This document shows positions 1 to 8,922 of a stretch of DNA of 38,348 nt, in pieces. Numbering within the stretch: the first letter of the stretch is position 1; every line of letters begins with the position of its first letter. Made by a program: the position numbers and the translations under genes. The notes under the pieces were generated by a model. The model did no database searches and had not been told where the DNA came from. It saw only the letters and a program-made list of their open reading frames with translations. Location: contig WGLZ01000059.1 of NCBI GenBank assembly GCA_016471375.1, positions 1 through 38,348 of the forward strand, given 5' to 3'. Origin of the DNA: Cyanobacteria bacterium RI_101. Lineage in GTDB: Bacteria; Cyanobacteriota; Cyanobacteriia; Cyanobacteriales; Microcystaceae.

Positions 1-372
1 AGAGGGTTCAACCAAGAAACTATGAAGCCTTTGGTTGGTAAAATCTTCAAGGAAAAAACAAGTAAGTTCACAGCTATTAATAGCCAAGGAACGTAGGGCA
101 TACTTGAACGTGCCAAAGCGGTATAACGTGTTTCGAGATCTCACTCGATCCTATCGTAACCGTTGCGAAGTCGGGTTTCAACCCGCGTAGCAACATCCGC
201 TTAGAATCCCCCGGTTAAAACCGGGGGAGAGTTCAATGTTACAGTTCCCCTCCTTTGGAAGGGTGGCGGGCGTAACCTGACGGGGTGGGAGAAGGGGCTG
301 GGGGATAAGGGCTAACCAACGTCGTTCTCACCCGTCTGCAAACCGGTACATAACAAAAAAGGAGGAATGATA
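1..372. other. Gene-poor left edge, possible remnant of an upstream element
   Basis: No complete gene is seen. Frame 1 on + is open from the window edge to a TAG at 106-108 (about 35 codons, basic, ending SQGT), so it could be the C-terminus of a gene lying to the left, but I do not recognise it. It is followed by a GC-rich hairpin at 208-227 and by G-rich sequence. A hairpin soon after a reading-frame end is reminiscent of IS200/IS605-type element ends, but there is no other support for that here. Confidence 0.3.
208..227. repeat. Perfect GC-rich hairpin
   Basis: A 9-bp arm, CCCCCGGTT, at 208-216 is complementary to AACCGGGGG at 219-227, giving a tight, very stable stem. There is no T-run after it on + and no A-run before it, so it is a poor intrinsic terminator. 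It may be the subterminal hairpin of a degraded mobile element. Function not shown. Confidence 0.5.
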
Positions 373-472
373 TAGCAGTCACAAGTGAGTTGTAAAATTT
401 TAAATCCCCGAACCCTTACGGGTAAAGGCTTTGAGCAGAGAGACAATTTACAACCTAGATGTGACCGCTATA
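371..472. mobile_element. MITE of IS630/Tc1 type with TA target duplications
   Basis: The ~98 bp element (373-470) has terminal inverted repeats TAGCAGTCACA (373-383) and TGTGACCGCTA (460-470), one mismatch. Weaker pairing extends to about 24 bp (TTGTAAA inside the left end, TTTACAA inside the right). It is flanked by TA on both sides (371-372, 471-472), the target duplication of IS630/Tc1 transposons. It encodes nothing. The left end resembles the sequence at about 8923, left of the decayed IS630 transposase, so both probably derive from one family. Confidence 0.7.
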
Positions 473-689
473 TTCACCCCTCCATCGCTTAAGTATAGTT
501 GTAGTTTATTCGGAAACCCACACTCGCAAATTTATTAAAGTTTGTTTGAGCGAGTCCCACTTTACTCTTACAACTTTGCGGGGGTTAAAGTCGGTACGGT
601 TTCAGGCTTAGCCTCTGATTTTAGGGGATCTAAATTGGGACGAGAACAAAATCCAAGGGATTTGAGCGCCTTTACCCATGGGAGATAGA

Positions 690-1388
690 TTAACCTCTCC
701 TAAAGCCTAATAAACGAATAAATTCGCTTTGCACTAATTTATAGCATTCGCAGGAAGTCGCTTCTAAGGCTTGATGATTGAGGATGGTAATTTTTCCCCG
801 GCGATACTGAATAATACCGGCTTTTTGTAGAGCGTTAGCGGCAATGGTGACGCCGGAGCGCCGAACGCCCAGCATATTGGCGACAAACTCCTGGGTTAAA
901 GGCAATTCATCTTCTAGAACACAATCATGGACAGAGAGCAACCAGCGGGCTAGGCGCTCTTCAATATTATGTTGACGGTTACAGGCGGCGGTTTGAGAAA
1001 CCTGGGTCAGGAAAGCCTGGGTATAAAGCAACAACAAGTTTTTAAATTCTTCAGACTCTCTAAACTCGTCTTGGAGAACCTGGGCGCCAATTCTGAGGCT
1101 ATCTCCCGGAACCTGAACAATCGCTCGGCTCAGACTGCGAGGACTTCCGAGAATAATCGGCAAGCCCACCATGCCCTCGTTGCCAATGATGCCAATTTCT
1201 GTGGTGGCGCCGTCTTCCATAATGGAAACGAGGGAAATCATGGCCCGATTGGGAAAATAGGCAAACTCCATAGTCTCATTGGCTTCATAAATAATCTGAC
1301 CGCTTTCTAGACTACAGGTCTGTAGGCAGGGTTCTAGGCGAGAGTAAACTGAGCCGGACAGGGCTGTCAGGAGTTGATTGATGTACAC
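690..1388 (-). CDS. Crp/Fnr-family transcriptional regulator
   Basis: A 232-residue protein with a cNMP-binding-like beta-roll in about residues 15-120 and a C-terminal helix-turn-helix (about 165-205, around ANMLGVRRSGVTIAANALQK), preceded by the dimer-helix region with IEERLARWLL. This is the usual length and order for the Crp/Fnr family. The phosphate-binding cassette is not canonical: around GMVGLPIILGSPRS the FGE...R pattern of cAMP-binding members is missing, so cAMP is unlikely to be the effector, and there is no Fnr-type cysteine cluster. The only in-frame start near the conserved N-terminus is GTG (complement of 1386-1388). It stands alone, divergent from the membrane-protein gene at 1560. 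Target genes are unknown. Confidence 0.88.
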   Translation of the reverse strand: MYINQLLTALSGSVYSRLEPCLQTCSLESGQIIYEANETMEFAYFPNRAMISLVSIMEDGATTEIGIIGNEGMVGLPIILGSPRSLSRAIVQVPGDSLRIGAQVLQDEFRESEEFKNLLLLYTQAFLTQVSQTAACNRQHNIEERLARWLLSVHDCVLEDELPLTQEFVANMLGVRRSGVTIAANALQKAGIIQYRRGKITILNHQALEATSCECYKLVQSEFIRLLGFRRG

Positions 1389-1559
1389 AGAATAACAACT
1401 ACTTAAACAAAAAACTTGATTAAAGTAGTAGGAACTTTAGACTGAAACCATTATTTTATCTGTACGCTCCCGTACTCAGATTAGGATAGATAGCTACGCG
1501 ATAGCCGTTGAATCCTCCGGGCGCCTTCGCTGTTGACTGTTCCTTACCGCCATTCTCCC

Positions 1560-2195
1560 ATGTTCCCTTTCGCGTTTCTCGCGCGCCCTTGTTTTTTTCG
1601 CCTCCTCTGGTGCTTGTTCCTCCTCCCTAGTCTAGGTCTGTTGGCTCAAGTTGGGTTAGACCGTCCTCTAGACCAGCGCCTCCTGACCCTCGGTTTCGCC
1701 CTGCTGGCGCTGGATCAGGGACGGATGGCGGCGCTGGATTTGCGGCAGATTGACCAAGTTAAAGAGGCGTTAACCCCGGCGCCGGAGGTTTTGGGACGAT
1801 TTCATTTATTAATCTGGAGCGCCGTCATTTGGGAACTCATCGGCTTTTACGCCGGACTCTTTTCCCTGGGCTGGGGGATTTTAATCGTCCTCAGCAGTCA
1901 GGTCTGGTTCAACGCCTGGGCGCCGATTCGCCTAGAGCCGGAGCAATCCCCGCTCATCCAAGCCCGTCCCTGGCTAGAAAAACTAGGCGTCCTAGCGGCG
2001 GATTTGCTGGGGTGCGGCCTCATTCTCCTTTGGATTTGGCAGATCGCTCCCTTGACCATCGTCCTCGGGTTGTGGAGCGTCGCCCTCCTCTACGGCGCCG
2101 TTAAACTCTGGCGGGGGCGCTTCCAAATTCTCCACAATACCAACCCAAGCCCGCGTTTACCGCCAGACACAGTAGAGCCAGACTCAGGAGAATGA
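1560..2195 (+). CDS. Hypothetical membrane protein (about 211 aa)
   Basis: I do not recognise a family. The ATG at 1560 is preferred over the upstream TTG at 1533. The protein begins with a hydrophobic segment (about residues 8-30), then has three more likely membrane segments: around FHLLIWSAVIWELIGFYAGLF (two short stretches), around LLGCGLILLWIWQIAPLTIV, and around LGLWSVALLYGAV. It ends in a polar Pro-rich tail. The last ~95 bp overlap the convergent gene at 2101-2436. GGCGCC is frequent in it, as in the rest of the chromosome, so nothing suggests recent transfer. Probably a cyanobacterial conserved membrane protein of unknown role. Confidence 0.6.
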   Translation: MFPFAFLARPCFFRLLWCLFLLPSLGLLAQVGLDRPLDQRLLTLGFALLALDQGRMAALDLRQIDQVKEALTPAPEVLGRFHLLIWSAVIWELIGFYAGLFSLGWGILIVLSSQVWFNAWAPIRLEPEQSPLIQARPWLEKLGVLAADLLGCGLILLWIWQIAPLTIVLGLWSVALLYGAVKLWRGRFQILHNTNPSPRLPPDTVEPDSGE

Positions 2196-2436
2196 AGGTA
2201 ATGGGGGTAACCACTCCCACCCAAAACCAGGTGCCCACGTGGAGAACCATGAGAACGATAGCTAGACCCGCTAAAGCCATCGAACCAGTCAAGGGCCAAC
2301 CCCGGCGCCCAAAATAGACGCAGACAAGGGAGGCTAAGGTGCTCAGGAGCATGAGGGGCACCAGCGCCCCGCAGATGCCGACACAGTAGGTATGGGAAAA
2401 CGTTACGAGAGCGTCGAACAAAGGCATAACAATCAT
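2101..2436 (-). CDS. Small hypothetical membrane protein (111 aa)
   Basis: Almost the whole protein is hydrophobic, with four probable membrane helices (around ICGALVPLMLLSTLASLVCVYF, MALAGLAIVLMVLHVGTWFW, GVVTPITFILLSLALLCL and the following stretch). Sustained hydrophobicity and a polar C-terminus argue for a real gene rather than an antisense shadow, but I recognise no family. The start could be the ATG at 2436 or a second ATG three codons in. It converges on, and overlaps by ~95 bp, the gene at 1560-2195, so the two 3' coding ends share DNA. Confidence 0.55.
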   Translation of the reverse strand: MIVMPLFDALVTFSHTYCVGICGALVPLMLLSTLASLVCVYFGRRGWPLTGSMALAGLAIVLMVLHVGTWFWVGVVTPITFILLSLALLCLAVNAGLGWYCGEFGSAPARV

Positions 2437-2635
2437 CCAGATTCAGGAAGCCGCCCCGCCGCCAAGGACGGAACGCCAATCTAAACTAGCAAATTCTCGG
2501 CGGCGCCGTCTCCCCTTGGCTAGAATCAAACCAACCCCGGCGCCGCGTCCCCTACTCTAGACTGATTACCGCGCCGCGCGCCCCGGCGGACGCCGACTAC
2601 GGTAAGGAGCTATAAGCCCGAGACAACGTCCCCTG

Positions 2636-3691
2636 ATGAAACTGACCCGCCAAATTAAAGTTCTTTTAGTCTCCTTGGCGGCGGCGCCGGTTCTAGGGGG
2701 GCTTTTGCTTTGGAGCGAGGGCGCTCTGACCTCTAGGGAAGCGGCTTGGGAAGCCCTAGAAAACGCCGTCATCACCTTGATGGGCGAATACCCCGATAAG
2801 CCCAGCACCGTAGCCGGTCGTATCGTTCAACTCCTCCTACTCATTTTTGGCACCTTCATCTTCGGCGCTATTGTCGGTAAGATTTCGTCGATATTTGTCA
2901 CCCGCGCCCTCGTTCAGAAAATCGCCATGACATCCTTTAGAAATCATATTATTCTCTGCAACTGGAATAATAAAGCTACCGCCATTGTGCGTCAATTATT
3001 AGAGGCTAACCAAGAAGAACCTCGGGATATTGTGGTCATTTCGGCCTCCGAGATTCCCAATCGCGAGGACTTTGAGACGGAAGACCGAGTTTACTTTATC
3101 CAAGCCGACCCCACCCATCACGCCGCCCTAGAACAATTGCAGGCCACCCAAGCCAAGGCGGTGATTTTGCTAGCCGATGAAGGGAGCGAAAGCCCCGACG
3201 AAAAGAACGCTCTGATCGCTTTGGCCGTCAAACACCTGGAGCAAGACCCCAGTTTGCGTAAAGATATTCACGTTATCGGCGAACTCGTTAACTTAGACCG
3301 TCGTCGCCACCTTCAAGAGGCCGGGGTCGACGAGGTGATCGCCGCCTGCGATTATAGCTCTGGGATTATCGCTCAGAGCGCCGTCTTTAAGAATATGTCC
3401 GCGGTTTACCAGCAGTTGTTGACCTACTCCGACGACTCCAACGAGTTTTACTTTATTGAACCGGGTCGCTACCCCTCCAACTTTTGGGGCAAAACGTTCA
3501 TCGAACTGAGCCATCTAGTCAGCCAGTGCGGTCGACAGCAACGGGATAATCCTCTACTGCTGATCGGCGTCCGCAGAAGGAATGGAGAGATTTTGCTCAA
3601 CCCCAGATCCTACGACTTTGATGTCCTAACTCAGGATGACGCCCTGATCGTGATGGCTTTTCACCCCACTTCGCGAATCAACAGCCCTTAA
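2636..3691 (+). CDS. Two-helix ion channel with RCK/TrkA-N domain (CASTOR/POLLUX-like)
   Basis: A 351-residue protein. Residues 5-28 and about 62-88 are membrane helices flanking a pore loop at about 40-55. From residue 100 there is a Rossmann-type RCK/TrkA-N domain (HIILCNWNN in place of the usual GxGxxG, then LLADEGSESPDEKNAL) and a C-terminal RCK-C-like half (about 270-345). This architecture gates K+ or other cation channels by nucleotide or ion binding on the cytoplasmic ring. The loop reads ITLMGEYPDKP where a K+ channel has TVGYGD, so strict K+ selectivity is doubtful. ILCNWN at the domain start is typical of CASTOR/POLLUX and BK-like RCKs. It stands alone between two strand switches; no good ribosome site is visible before the ATG. 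Confidence 0.82.
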   Translation: MKLTRQIKVLLVSLAAAPVLGGLLLWSEGALTSREAAWEALENAVITLMGEYPDKPSTVAGRIVQLLLLIFGTFIFGAIVGKISSIFVTRALVQKIAMTSFRNHIILCNWNNKATAIVRQLLEANQEEPRDIVVISASEIPNREDFETEDRVYFIQADPTHHAALEQLQATQAKAVILLADEGSESPDEKNALIALAVKHLEQDPSLRKDIHVIGELVNLDRRRHLQEAGVDEVIAACDYSSGIIAQSAVFKNMSAVYQQLLTYSDDSNEFYFIEPGRYPSNFWGKTFIELSHLVSQCGRQQRDNPLLLIGVRRRNGEILLNPRSYDFDVLTQDDALIVMAFHPTSRINSP

Positions 3692-3708
3692 TTTACTTGG
3701 CGCTTAAG

Positions 3709-3724
3709 AAGTCCGCGGACTTTT
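3709..3724 (+). terminator. Possible weak terminator hairpin after the channel gene
   Basis: AAGTCC and GGACTT form a short palindrome 17 bases after the channel stop codon, followed by only a few T residues (TTTTG). The stem is short and the loop minimal, so termination is a guess. The rest of the 205-base gap to modBC holds no other element I can support; I see no molybdenum-cofactor riboswitch fold. Confidence 0.25.
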
Positions 3725-3896
3725 GCGGGACTTACCGCTACCGTACTCGCATCGCAGACCTTCCCCAAATCCTTTTTATCCGGGCCTTGCTCTTCTTTAG
3801 TTAAGACGGATCATTGCCGAGGGAGACGGCGGAAGACTCTTTGCAAGCGGCGCCGAGTATCGGGTCTTACCGTTAACTTAATAGCTTTTAACTCAA

Positions 3897-5855
3897 ATGA
3901 TTGATCCAGCCCTAGATTGGTCTCCCCTCTGGATTTCTTTAAAAATTGCCGGACTGGCGACGGTCTTAACCTTTTTTGCCGGGTTAACCAGCGCCCGATT
4001 GATGTTGGAATACCGCAATAAATTTCGAGGTCTAATTGATACTCTTTTAATTTCGCCCTTGGTTTTACCGCCGACGGTGGTGGGTTTTTTACTCCTGCTA
4101 CTTTTGGGGAAAAATAGCTGGGTGGGGCAACTGCTTAATCAATGGGGAATAACGGTCATTTTCACCTGGCAGGCCGCCGTCGTCAGCGCCGTCGTCGTCT
4201 CCTTTCCCTTGATGTATCGGACGACCCTCGGCGCCTTTGAGCAAATCGACCGCGACTTACTGGCCGCCGCCCGAACCTTGGGGCATTCGGAATGGTCGAT
4301 TTTCTGGCTCGTCATGATTCCCCTGGCCTATCGGGGCATTGTCGGAGGGACGATTTTAGCCTTTGCGCGGGCGCTGGGGGAATTTGGCGCCACTTTAATG
4401 CTGGCGGGCAATATTCCGGGACAGACCCAAACCTTGCCTTTAGCGATCTTTTTTGCGACGGAATCGGGGGATTACGAAACCGCTGGAGTTTGGGTGGCTA
4501 TTTTATTGTTAATCTCCTTATCCATCATCATCACCGTTAATTTTTGGGCCGAGTCTTCCCAAAAACCATCGGGATCGTTTTTAAATCTATTTTTATGGAA
4601 ACTGGCCCAGAAGATCGCTCATATTTCTCAAAATTTAACCCATCCTCTAAACGAGAGACAGGGCGATTATGTTTCGCCTAACTTTGAGGGGCTTTCCCTA
4701 GAGATTGAGAAGACTTTAGCTAACTTTAACCTACGGATTTCCCTAGAAGGAGACCGGCAACCCCTCGGACTTCTCGGCGCTTCCGGCTCCGGCAAAAGCA
4801 TGACCCTACGCTGTATCGCTGGACTCGAAGCGCCGGATCGGGGGCGAATTCTTGTTAATGGAGCCGTTTGGTTTGACGCCCAGCGCCGCGTTAATCTGCC
4901 GCCTTGCCGGCGCCGGGTGGGTTTTGTCTTTCAAAATTACGCCCTCTTTCCCCACTTAACCGCCTATCAAAATATCGCCTTTGGGGTTCAGAATTTACCG
5001 CGCTCGGAACAACGGCGCCGGGTGGAGTTAAAACTGGCCCAAATGCGGCTCCAGGATTTAGCCCACCGTTACCCATCCCAACTCTCCGGCGGACAACAGC
5101 AACGGGTGGCCCTGGCGAGGGCGCTCGCGATTGAGCCGGAAATTTTGCTCTTAGACGAACCTTTTTCGGCGCTGGATAGTCCACTGCGAACCCAGATGGA
5201 AAAAAATCTGCTAGAAACCCTTTCCATCTACCCTGGCGTTGTTCTGATGGTCTCCCATAATTTGGAAGAACTCTATCGGATTTGTCAGAATATTTTAGTG
5301 GTCTCCGCCGGTCAGGTCTTGAGCTATGGGGATAAAGAGCAAATTTTCCAAAATCCGCAAATCTACGAGGTCGCTCGACTGACAGGGTGTAAAAATTTCT
5401 CCCCTATTATTTACTTTAACCCCCAACAAATCTGGGCGACGGACTGGCATTGTCCCCTCACCTTGAGTCGTTCCCTCTCTCCCCAAACAACCCAGGTGGG
5501 TATTCGGGCCCATCATTTGCGCCTTAGAGAATTGGAAACTGGTTCCAGGATTTCCCCTCCTCCCTCCACACCGCCGGAACTGGAATTCACCGAAGACGGT
5601 TTAGCGGCGCTGTCCTCCCCATCCCCAGAGGTTTTAGCCCAAAATTCAATCAACGAGTTTCCCTGCTGGCTTGCGCAAAAAAGCGAAACGCCCCATCGGG
5701 TGACGCTCTACCTCAAACTACACCAGCCGCCGGAGCATGACCAAGACTATCACTTACAAATGGAGCTTTTTAAGGAAAATTGGCGGGTTTTAAGCCAGCG
5801 CCCCCAACCCTGGCGGTTATTCCTTGACCCCGAGCGCCTGTTGCCCCTGGAATAG
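3897..5855 (+). CDS. modBC: Molybdate ABC transporter, fused permease and ATPase (ModB-ModC)
   Basis: One 652-residue chain carries both halves of a molybdate importer. Residues ~1-225 are the ModB permease, with several membrane helices and the EAA-type loop (about DLLAAARTLGHSEW, then ALGEFGATLMLAGNIPGQT, the ModB signature). Residues ~265-480 are the ModC ATPase, with Walker A GASGSGKS, signature LSGGQQQR, Walker B LLLDEPF and switch His in VSHN. The last ~160 residues resemble the C-terminal regulatory (Mop/TOBE-like) part but are divergent and Pro-rich in the middle. ModBC fusions are known in cyanobacteria. No modA (periplasmic binding protein) lies nearby, so it must be encoded elsewhere. 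The next gene starts 77 bp downstream. Confidence 0.92.
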   Translation: MIDPALDWSPLWISLKIAGLATVLTFFAGLTSARLMLEYRNKFRGLIDTLLISPLVLPPTVVGFLLLLLLGKNSWVGQLLNQWGITVIFTWQAAVVSAVVVSFPLMYRTTLGAFEQIDRDLLAAARTLGHSEWSIFWLVMIPLAYRGIVGGTILAFARALGEFGATLMLAGNIPGQTQTLPLAIFFATESGDYETAGVWVAILLLISLSIIITVNFWAESSQKPSGSFLNLFLWKLAQKIAHISQNLTHPLNERQGDYVSPNFEGLSLEIEKTLANFNLRISLEGDRQPLGLLGASGSGKSMTLRCIAGLEAPDRGRILVNGAVWFDAQRRVNLPPCRRRVGFVFQNYALFPHLTAYQNIAFGVQNLPRSEQRRRVELKLAQMRLQDLAHRYPSQLSGGQQQRVALARALAIEPEILLLDEPFSALDSPLRTQMEKNLLETLSIYPGVVLMVSHNLEELYRICQNILVVSAGQVLSYGDKEQIFQNPQIYEVARLTGCKNFSPIIYFNPQQIWATDWHCPLTLSRSLSPQTTQVGIRAHHLRLRELETGSRISPPPSTPPELEFTEDGLAALSSPSPEVLAQNSINEFPCWLAQKSETPHRVTLYLKLHQPPEHDQDYHLQMELFKENWRVLSQRPQPWRLFLDPERLLPLE

Positions 5856-5932
5856 CGCCGGAACCGACGAGCGTCTGGGGCCAAGTTGAGGGATTCCAGT
5901 AAACTAGGAAGGCGTTACCCGAGGACTGCCCT

Positions 5933-6721
5933 ATGGTCTGGTTTCTCCGCCAAGCCCGAACCCTGCTTTCGGTCTATTACGCCCAGATGTTGGAGTTTCG
6001 GGCGGAAATTTTCTTTTGGATTCTCTCCGGGTCTTTGCCCATTATCCTCATGGGGGTCTGGGTGACGGCGGCCCAGAGCGGTAAGTTCGGCTTGTCGGCG
6101 CTGGACATGGCCCGTTATTTTTTCGCGGTCTTTATCGTGCGGCAGTTCACCAATATTTGGGTGATTTGGGAGTTTGAGCGGGAGATCCTGGAGGGTAAAC
6201 TCTCTTTTAAATTGCTCCAGCCCATCGATCCCGTCTGGCACCACGTCGCTCGCCACCTGGCGGAGAAAATCACCCGTTTTCCCATCGCGGTTATCCTCAC
6301 CATCCTCTTTTTCGCCCTCTATCCCCGGGTTTTTTGGATTCCGACCTTGGCCCAAGCCTTTTGGGGGATTGTCGGCATTATCCTTTCCTTTACGCTTTAT
6401 TTTTTAATTCAATACACGTTCTCCCTCTTTGCCTTTTGGACGGAGCGGGCCAGCGCCGTTCAAGACCTCTGGTTTTTGTTTTATATTTTCCTCTCCGGCA
6501 TCATCGCGCCCCTAGACGCCTTTCCCCCCCAAGCGCGGCAGTGGGTTCTGTTGACGCCCTTTCCCTACGGGGTCTATTTCCCGGCGGCCAATTTAGCGGG
6601 GTTTGACGTTCCCATCGGCCCCAGTTTAGCCGTCATCGCCTTTTGGTTAACGGTTTTTTTCCTCGCCAACCGCTGGCTCTGGCGCCGGGCGTTGAAGCAG
6701 TATTCCGGCATGGGGGCTTAA
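5933..6721 (+). CDS. ABC-2 type export permease
   Basis: A 262-residue integral membrane protein with about six hydrophobic segments (for example around FFWILSGSLPIILMGVWVTAA, IAVILTILFFALYPRVFWI, GIVGIILSFTLYFLIQYTF, LWFLFYIFLSGIIAPL and VIAFWLTVFFLANRWLW). Length and the motif region SGIIAPLDAFPPQARQWVLLTPFPY fit the ABC-2 permeases that work as a pair of related permeases with a separate ATPase. Those partners are not next to it, so the substrate cannot be read from context. It follows modBC by 77 bp and ends only 3 bp before the acylase gene, so it is probably co-transcribed with the latter. Confidence 0.83.
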   Translation: MVWFLRQARTLLSVYYAQMLEFRAEIFFWILSGSLPIILMGVWVTAAQSGKFGLSALDMARYFFAVFIVRQFTNIWVIWEFEREILEGKLSFKLLQPIDPVWHHVARHLAEKITRFPIAVILTILFFALYPRVFWIPTLAQAFWGIVGIILSFTLYFLIQYTFSLFAFWTERASAVQDLWFLFYIFLSGIIAPLDAFPPQARQWVLLTPFPYGVYFPAANLAGFDVPIGPSLAVIAFWLTVFFLANRWLWRRALKQYSGMGA

Positions 6722-6724
6722 TTA

Positions 6725-8872
6725 ATGGCGATTTTACAGGCCCTAGTTTTGTTGAGCCAAATGCCCCGGCGCTCCCGTTGGCGCCGCAGAGTTCTCAGTT
6801 TTTGCCTAATTCTAGGATTTATGGCCGCCTGCCTCTGTCATCCCCCCGCCCGGGGGCAAGAAAAAACGGAGATCCTTTGGGACAGTTGGGGCGTGCCCCA
6901 TATTTTCGCCCCGGACGAGCGGTCTTTATTTCGGGCCTTTGGTTGGGCCCAGGCCCAGGGCCACGGCGCTTTACTGCTCAAACTCTACGGCGAAGCCAGG
7001 GGTCGGGCCTCGGAATACTGGGGCATTGAGGGATTGAGTAATGATCAGTACACTCGCCTCATGGGAATTCCCGACCGGGCCCAGGAGTGGTACCGCGGTC
7101 AAAGCCCCGAGATGAAAGGGAATCTGGACGCCTTCGCGGAGGGAATCACGACCTACCTCCAGAGCCATCCCCAAGGATTGCCGGACTACGCCTCCGCCGT
7201 TTTGCCCATCACCGGCGCCGATATCCTCGCCTTGACCCAAAAAACCCTCTGGTTTGAGTTTTTAATCAACCCCCGTCAGGTGGAGGCGCTCAAGCGCCGG
7301 GAACTTCCGCCTCCCGGAGAAAGCGGATCTAACGCCTGGGCTATCGCGCCGAGTCAGACCCGGAACGGCAACGCCCTCCTACTGGCTAATCCCCATACCC
7401 CCTGGGGCGGCGCTTTTCGCTGGACGGAAGCTCAACTCGTCGCGCCGGGATTAAACCTCTCCGGGGCGGCGCCGGTGGGAATTCCCCTGTTGGCGATGGG
7501 TTTTAACGACCGTCTGGGCTGGAGTTTAACGGTCAATTATCCCCATAATGTCGGGATCTATGAGTTGGCGGTAGACAAAGACGGCTACCGTTGGGACGGC
7601 GCAGTCAAGCCCTTTGTCGCCCATCGGGAACGCTTAAAAATTCGCCAAGCCGACGGCGGTTTCCAGACCCTAGAGTGGGACCGCCAGGAAAGCGAAGCGG
7701 GCATTGTGGCGGCCCGACAAGGGAGCCGGGCCTACGTCCTCCAGATTCCGGGGTTGGACCGACCCCAGGTTTTAGACCAATTTTTGGACATGGGAAAGGC
7801 CTGGAATTTAGCCCAGTTTGAAGACGCCTGGCGGCGCGGGCAAGCGCCGATGTTTAACGCCCTTTACGGCGATACCCAGGGCAATATTTTTTACCTCTAC
7901 AACGCCCTGATTCTCCGCCGGGAGGGAACCTGGCAAGCCTGGGGACAACCCCGTCCCCTAGAGCGTTCCCAGGACTTGCCTCGGGAGTATCTAACCTACG
8001 ACGAACTGCCCCGGTTAACCAATCCCGCCAACGGCTGGCTTCAAAACAGCAACGATCCCCCCTGGACCAGCGCTGTTCCCTCCCCTTTAAAGCCGGAGCG
8101 TTATCTCCCCTCCCTGGCGGCGCCGAATTTGGGTCTAGCGCCGAATCTCCTACGAACGCAACGCTCCCTAAAGCAATTGCTAGAGGGCGGCCCCTGGGAT
8201 TTGGAACGTCTGCAAAAGGCGCAATTTTCCTCCCGCTTAGAGTTAGCCGACCGCCTCTTACCCCTCCTGCTCCCCGCGGCGAAATTGTTGGCCAATCCCC
8301 TGGGACTCGAAGCCGCGGAGGTTCTCAAAGCTTGGGACCGGCAGGCGGCGCCCACTAGTCGGGGGGCGGTGCTCTTTTTCTTTTGGGCCTCCGCCCTAGA
8401 GCGCCAAACCCTCTTTTCTAAACCCTGGAACCCCGCCGATCCCCTCAATACGCCCGCGGGCATTCGGGACATCAATCAGGCGCTAGCGGTGTTAGAAGGG
8501 GTCGCGGCCCAGGTGAAATTGCTCTACGGCGCTTTAGACGTCAGTTGGGGCGACGCGGCCCAGATGCAAGCGGGCGCTCGGCGCCAACCCGCCAGCGGCG
8601 CTCCGGGGGACTTGGGCAGTTTCCGGGTCTTGCAGTTTAAAACCACCCCCCAGCAAAAATTAGAGGCTTGGTTTGGGGACAGTTTTATCCAAATCGTCGA
8701 GTTTAGCGACCCGCCCCGGGCCCAAAGCGCGCTGGTTTACGGCAACAGCAGTGAACCGGGTTCCCCCCACAACGGCGACCAGTTGGAATTGTACGCAAAG
8801 GATCGACTCCGGCCCGTCTGGCGGACACCCCAGGAAATCGGCGCTCATCTGGAAAAACGGGAGGTATTCTAA
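6725..8872 (+). CDS. Penicillin/acyl-homoserine-lactone acylase family protein
   Basis: A 715-residue Ntn-hydrolase precursor. An Arg-rich N-terminus and hydrophobic segment (residues ~15-40) form an export signal; MAAC at 33-36 could be a lipobox. The mature part begins near EILWDSWGVPHIFA, typical of the family. The maturation site is Gly201-Ser202 in GSNAW: Ser202 would become the N-terminal nucleophile of the beta chain after self-cleavage, followed by LLLANPHTPWGG. Relatives include the Anabaena AHL acylase AiiC, so acyl-homoserine lactones are a plausible substrate, but penicillin-type amides or other acylated molecules fit equally well. Its start lies 3 bp after the permease stop, suggesting translational coupling. 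Confidence 0.88.
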   Translation: MAILQALVLLSQMPRRSRWRRRVLSFCLILGFMAACLCHPPARGQEKTEILWDSWGVPHIFAPDERSLFRAFGWAQAQGHGALLLKLYGEARGRASEYWGIEGLSNDQYTRLMGIPDRAQEWYRGQSPEMKGNLDAFAEGITTYLQSHPQGLPDYASAVLPITGADILALTQKTLWFEFLINPRQVEALKRRELPPPGESGSNAWAIAPSQTRNGNALLLANPHTPWGGAFRWTEAQLVAPGLNLSGAAPVGIPLLAMGFNDRLGWSLTVNYPHNVGIYELAVDKDGYRWDGAVKPFVAHRERLKIRQADGGFQTLEWDRQESEAGIVAARQGSRAYVLQIPGLDRPQVLDQFLDMGKAWNLAQFEDAWRRGQAPMFNALYGDTQGNIFYLYNALILRREGTWQAWGQPRPLERSQDLPREYLTYDELPRLTNPANGWLQNSNDPPWTSAVPSPLKPERYLPSLAAPNLGLAPNLLRTQRSLKQLLEGGPWDLERLQKAQFSSRLELADRLLPLLLPAAKLLANPLGLEAAEVLKAWDRQAAPTSRGAVLFFFWASALERQTLFSKPWNPADPLNTPAGIRDINQALAVLEGVAAQVKLLYGALDVSWGDAAQMQAGARRQPASGAPGDLGSFRVLQFKTTPQQKLEAWFGDSFIQIVEFSDPPRAQSALVYGNSSEPGSPHNGDQLELYAKDRLRPVWRTPQEIGAHLEKREVF

Positions 8873-8922
8873 TCTTCTTAATGCCGGCGCTGGGTCTTCG
8901 TGCGAGAAGAGTCGGCAGAATA

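Noticed and set aside
172-187. GGGTTTCAACCC looked like a tRNA T-arm
   Set aside because: The loop is too short for a T-loop and no acceptor, D or anticodon stems are found around it.
3692-3896. Molybdenum-cofactor riboswitch before modBC
   Set aside because: I could not find the conserved pairing elements; only a small hairpin at 3709-3724.
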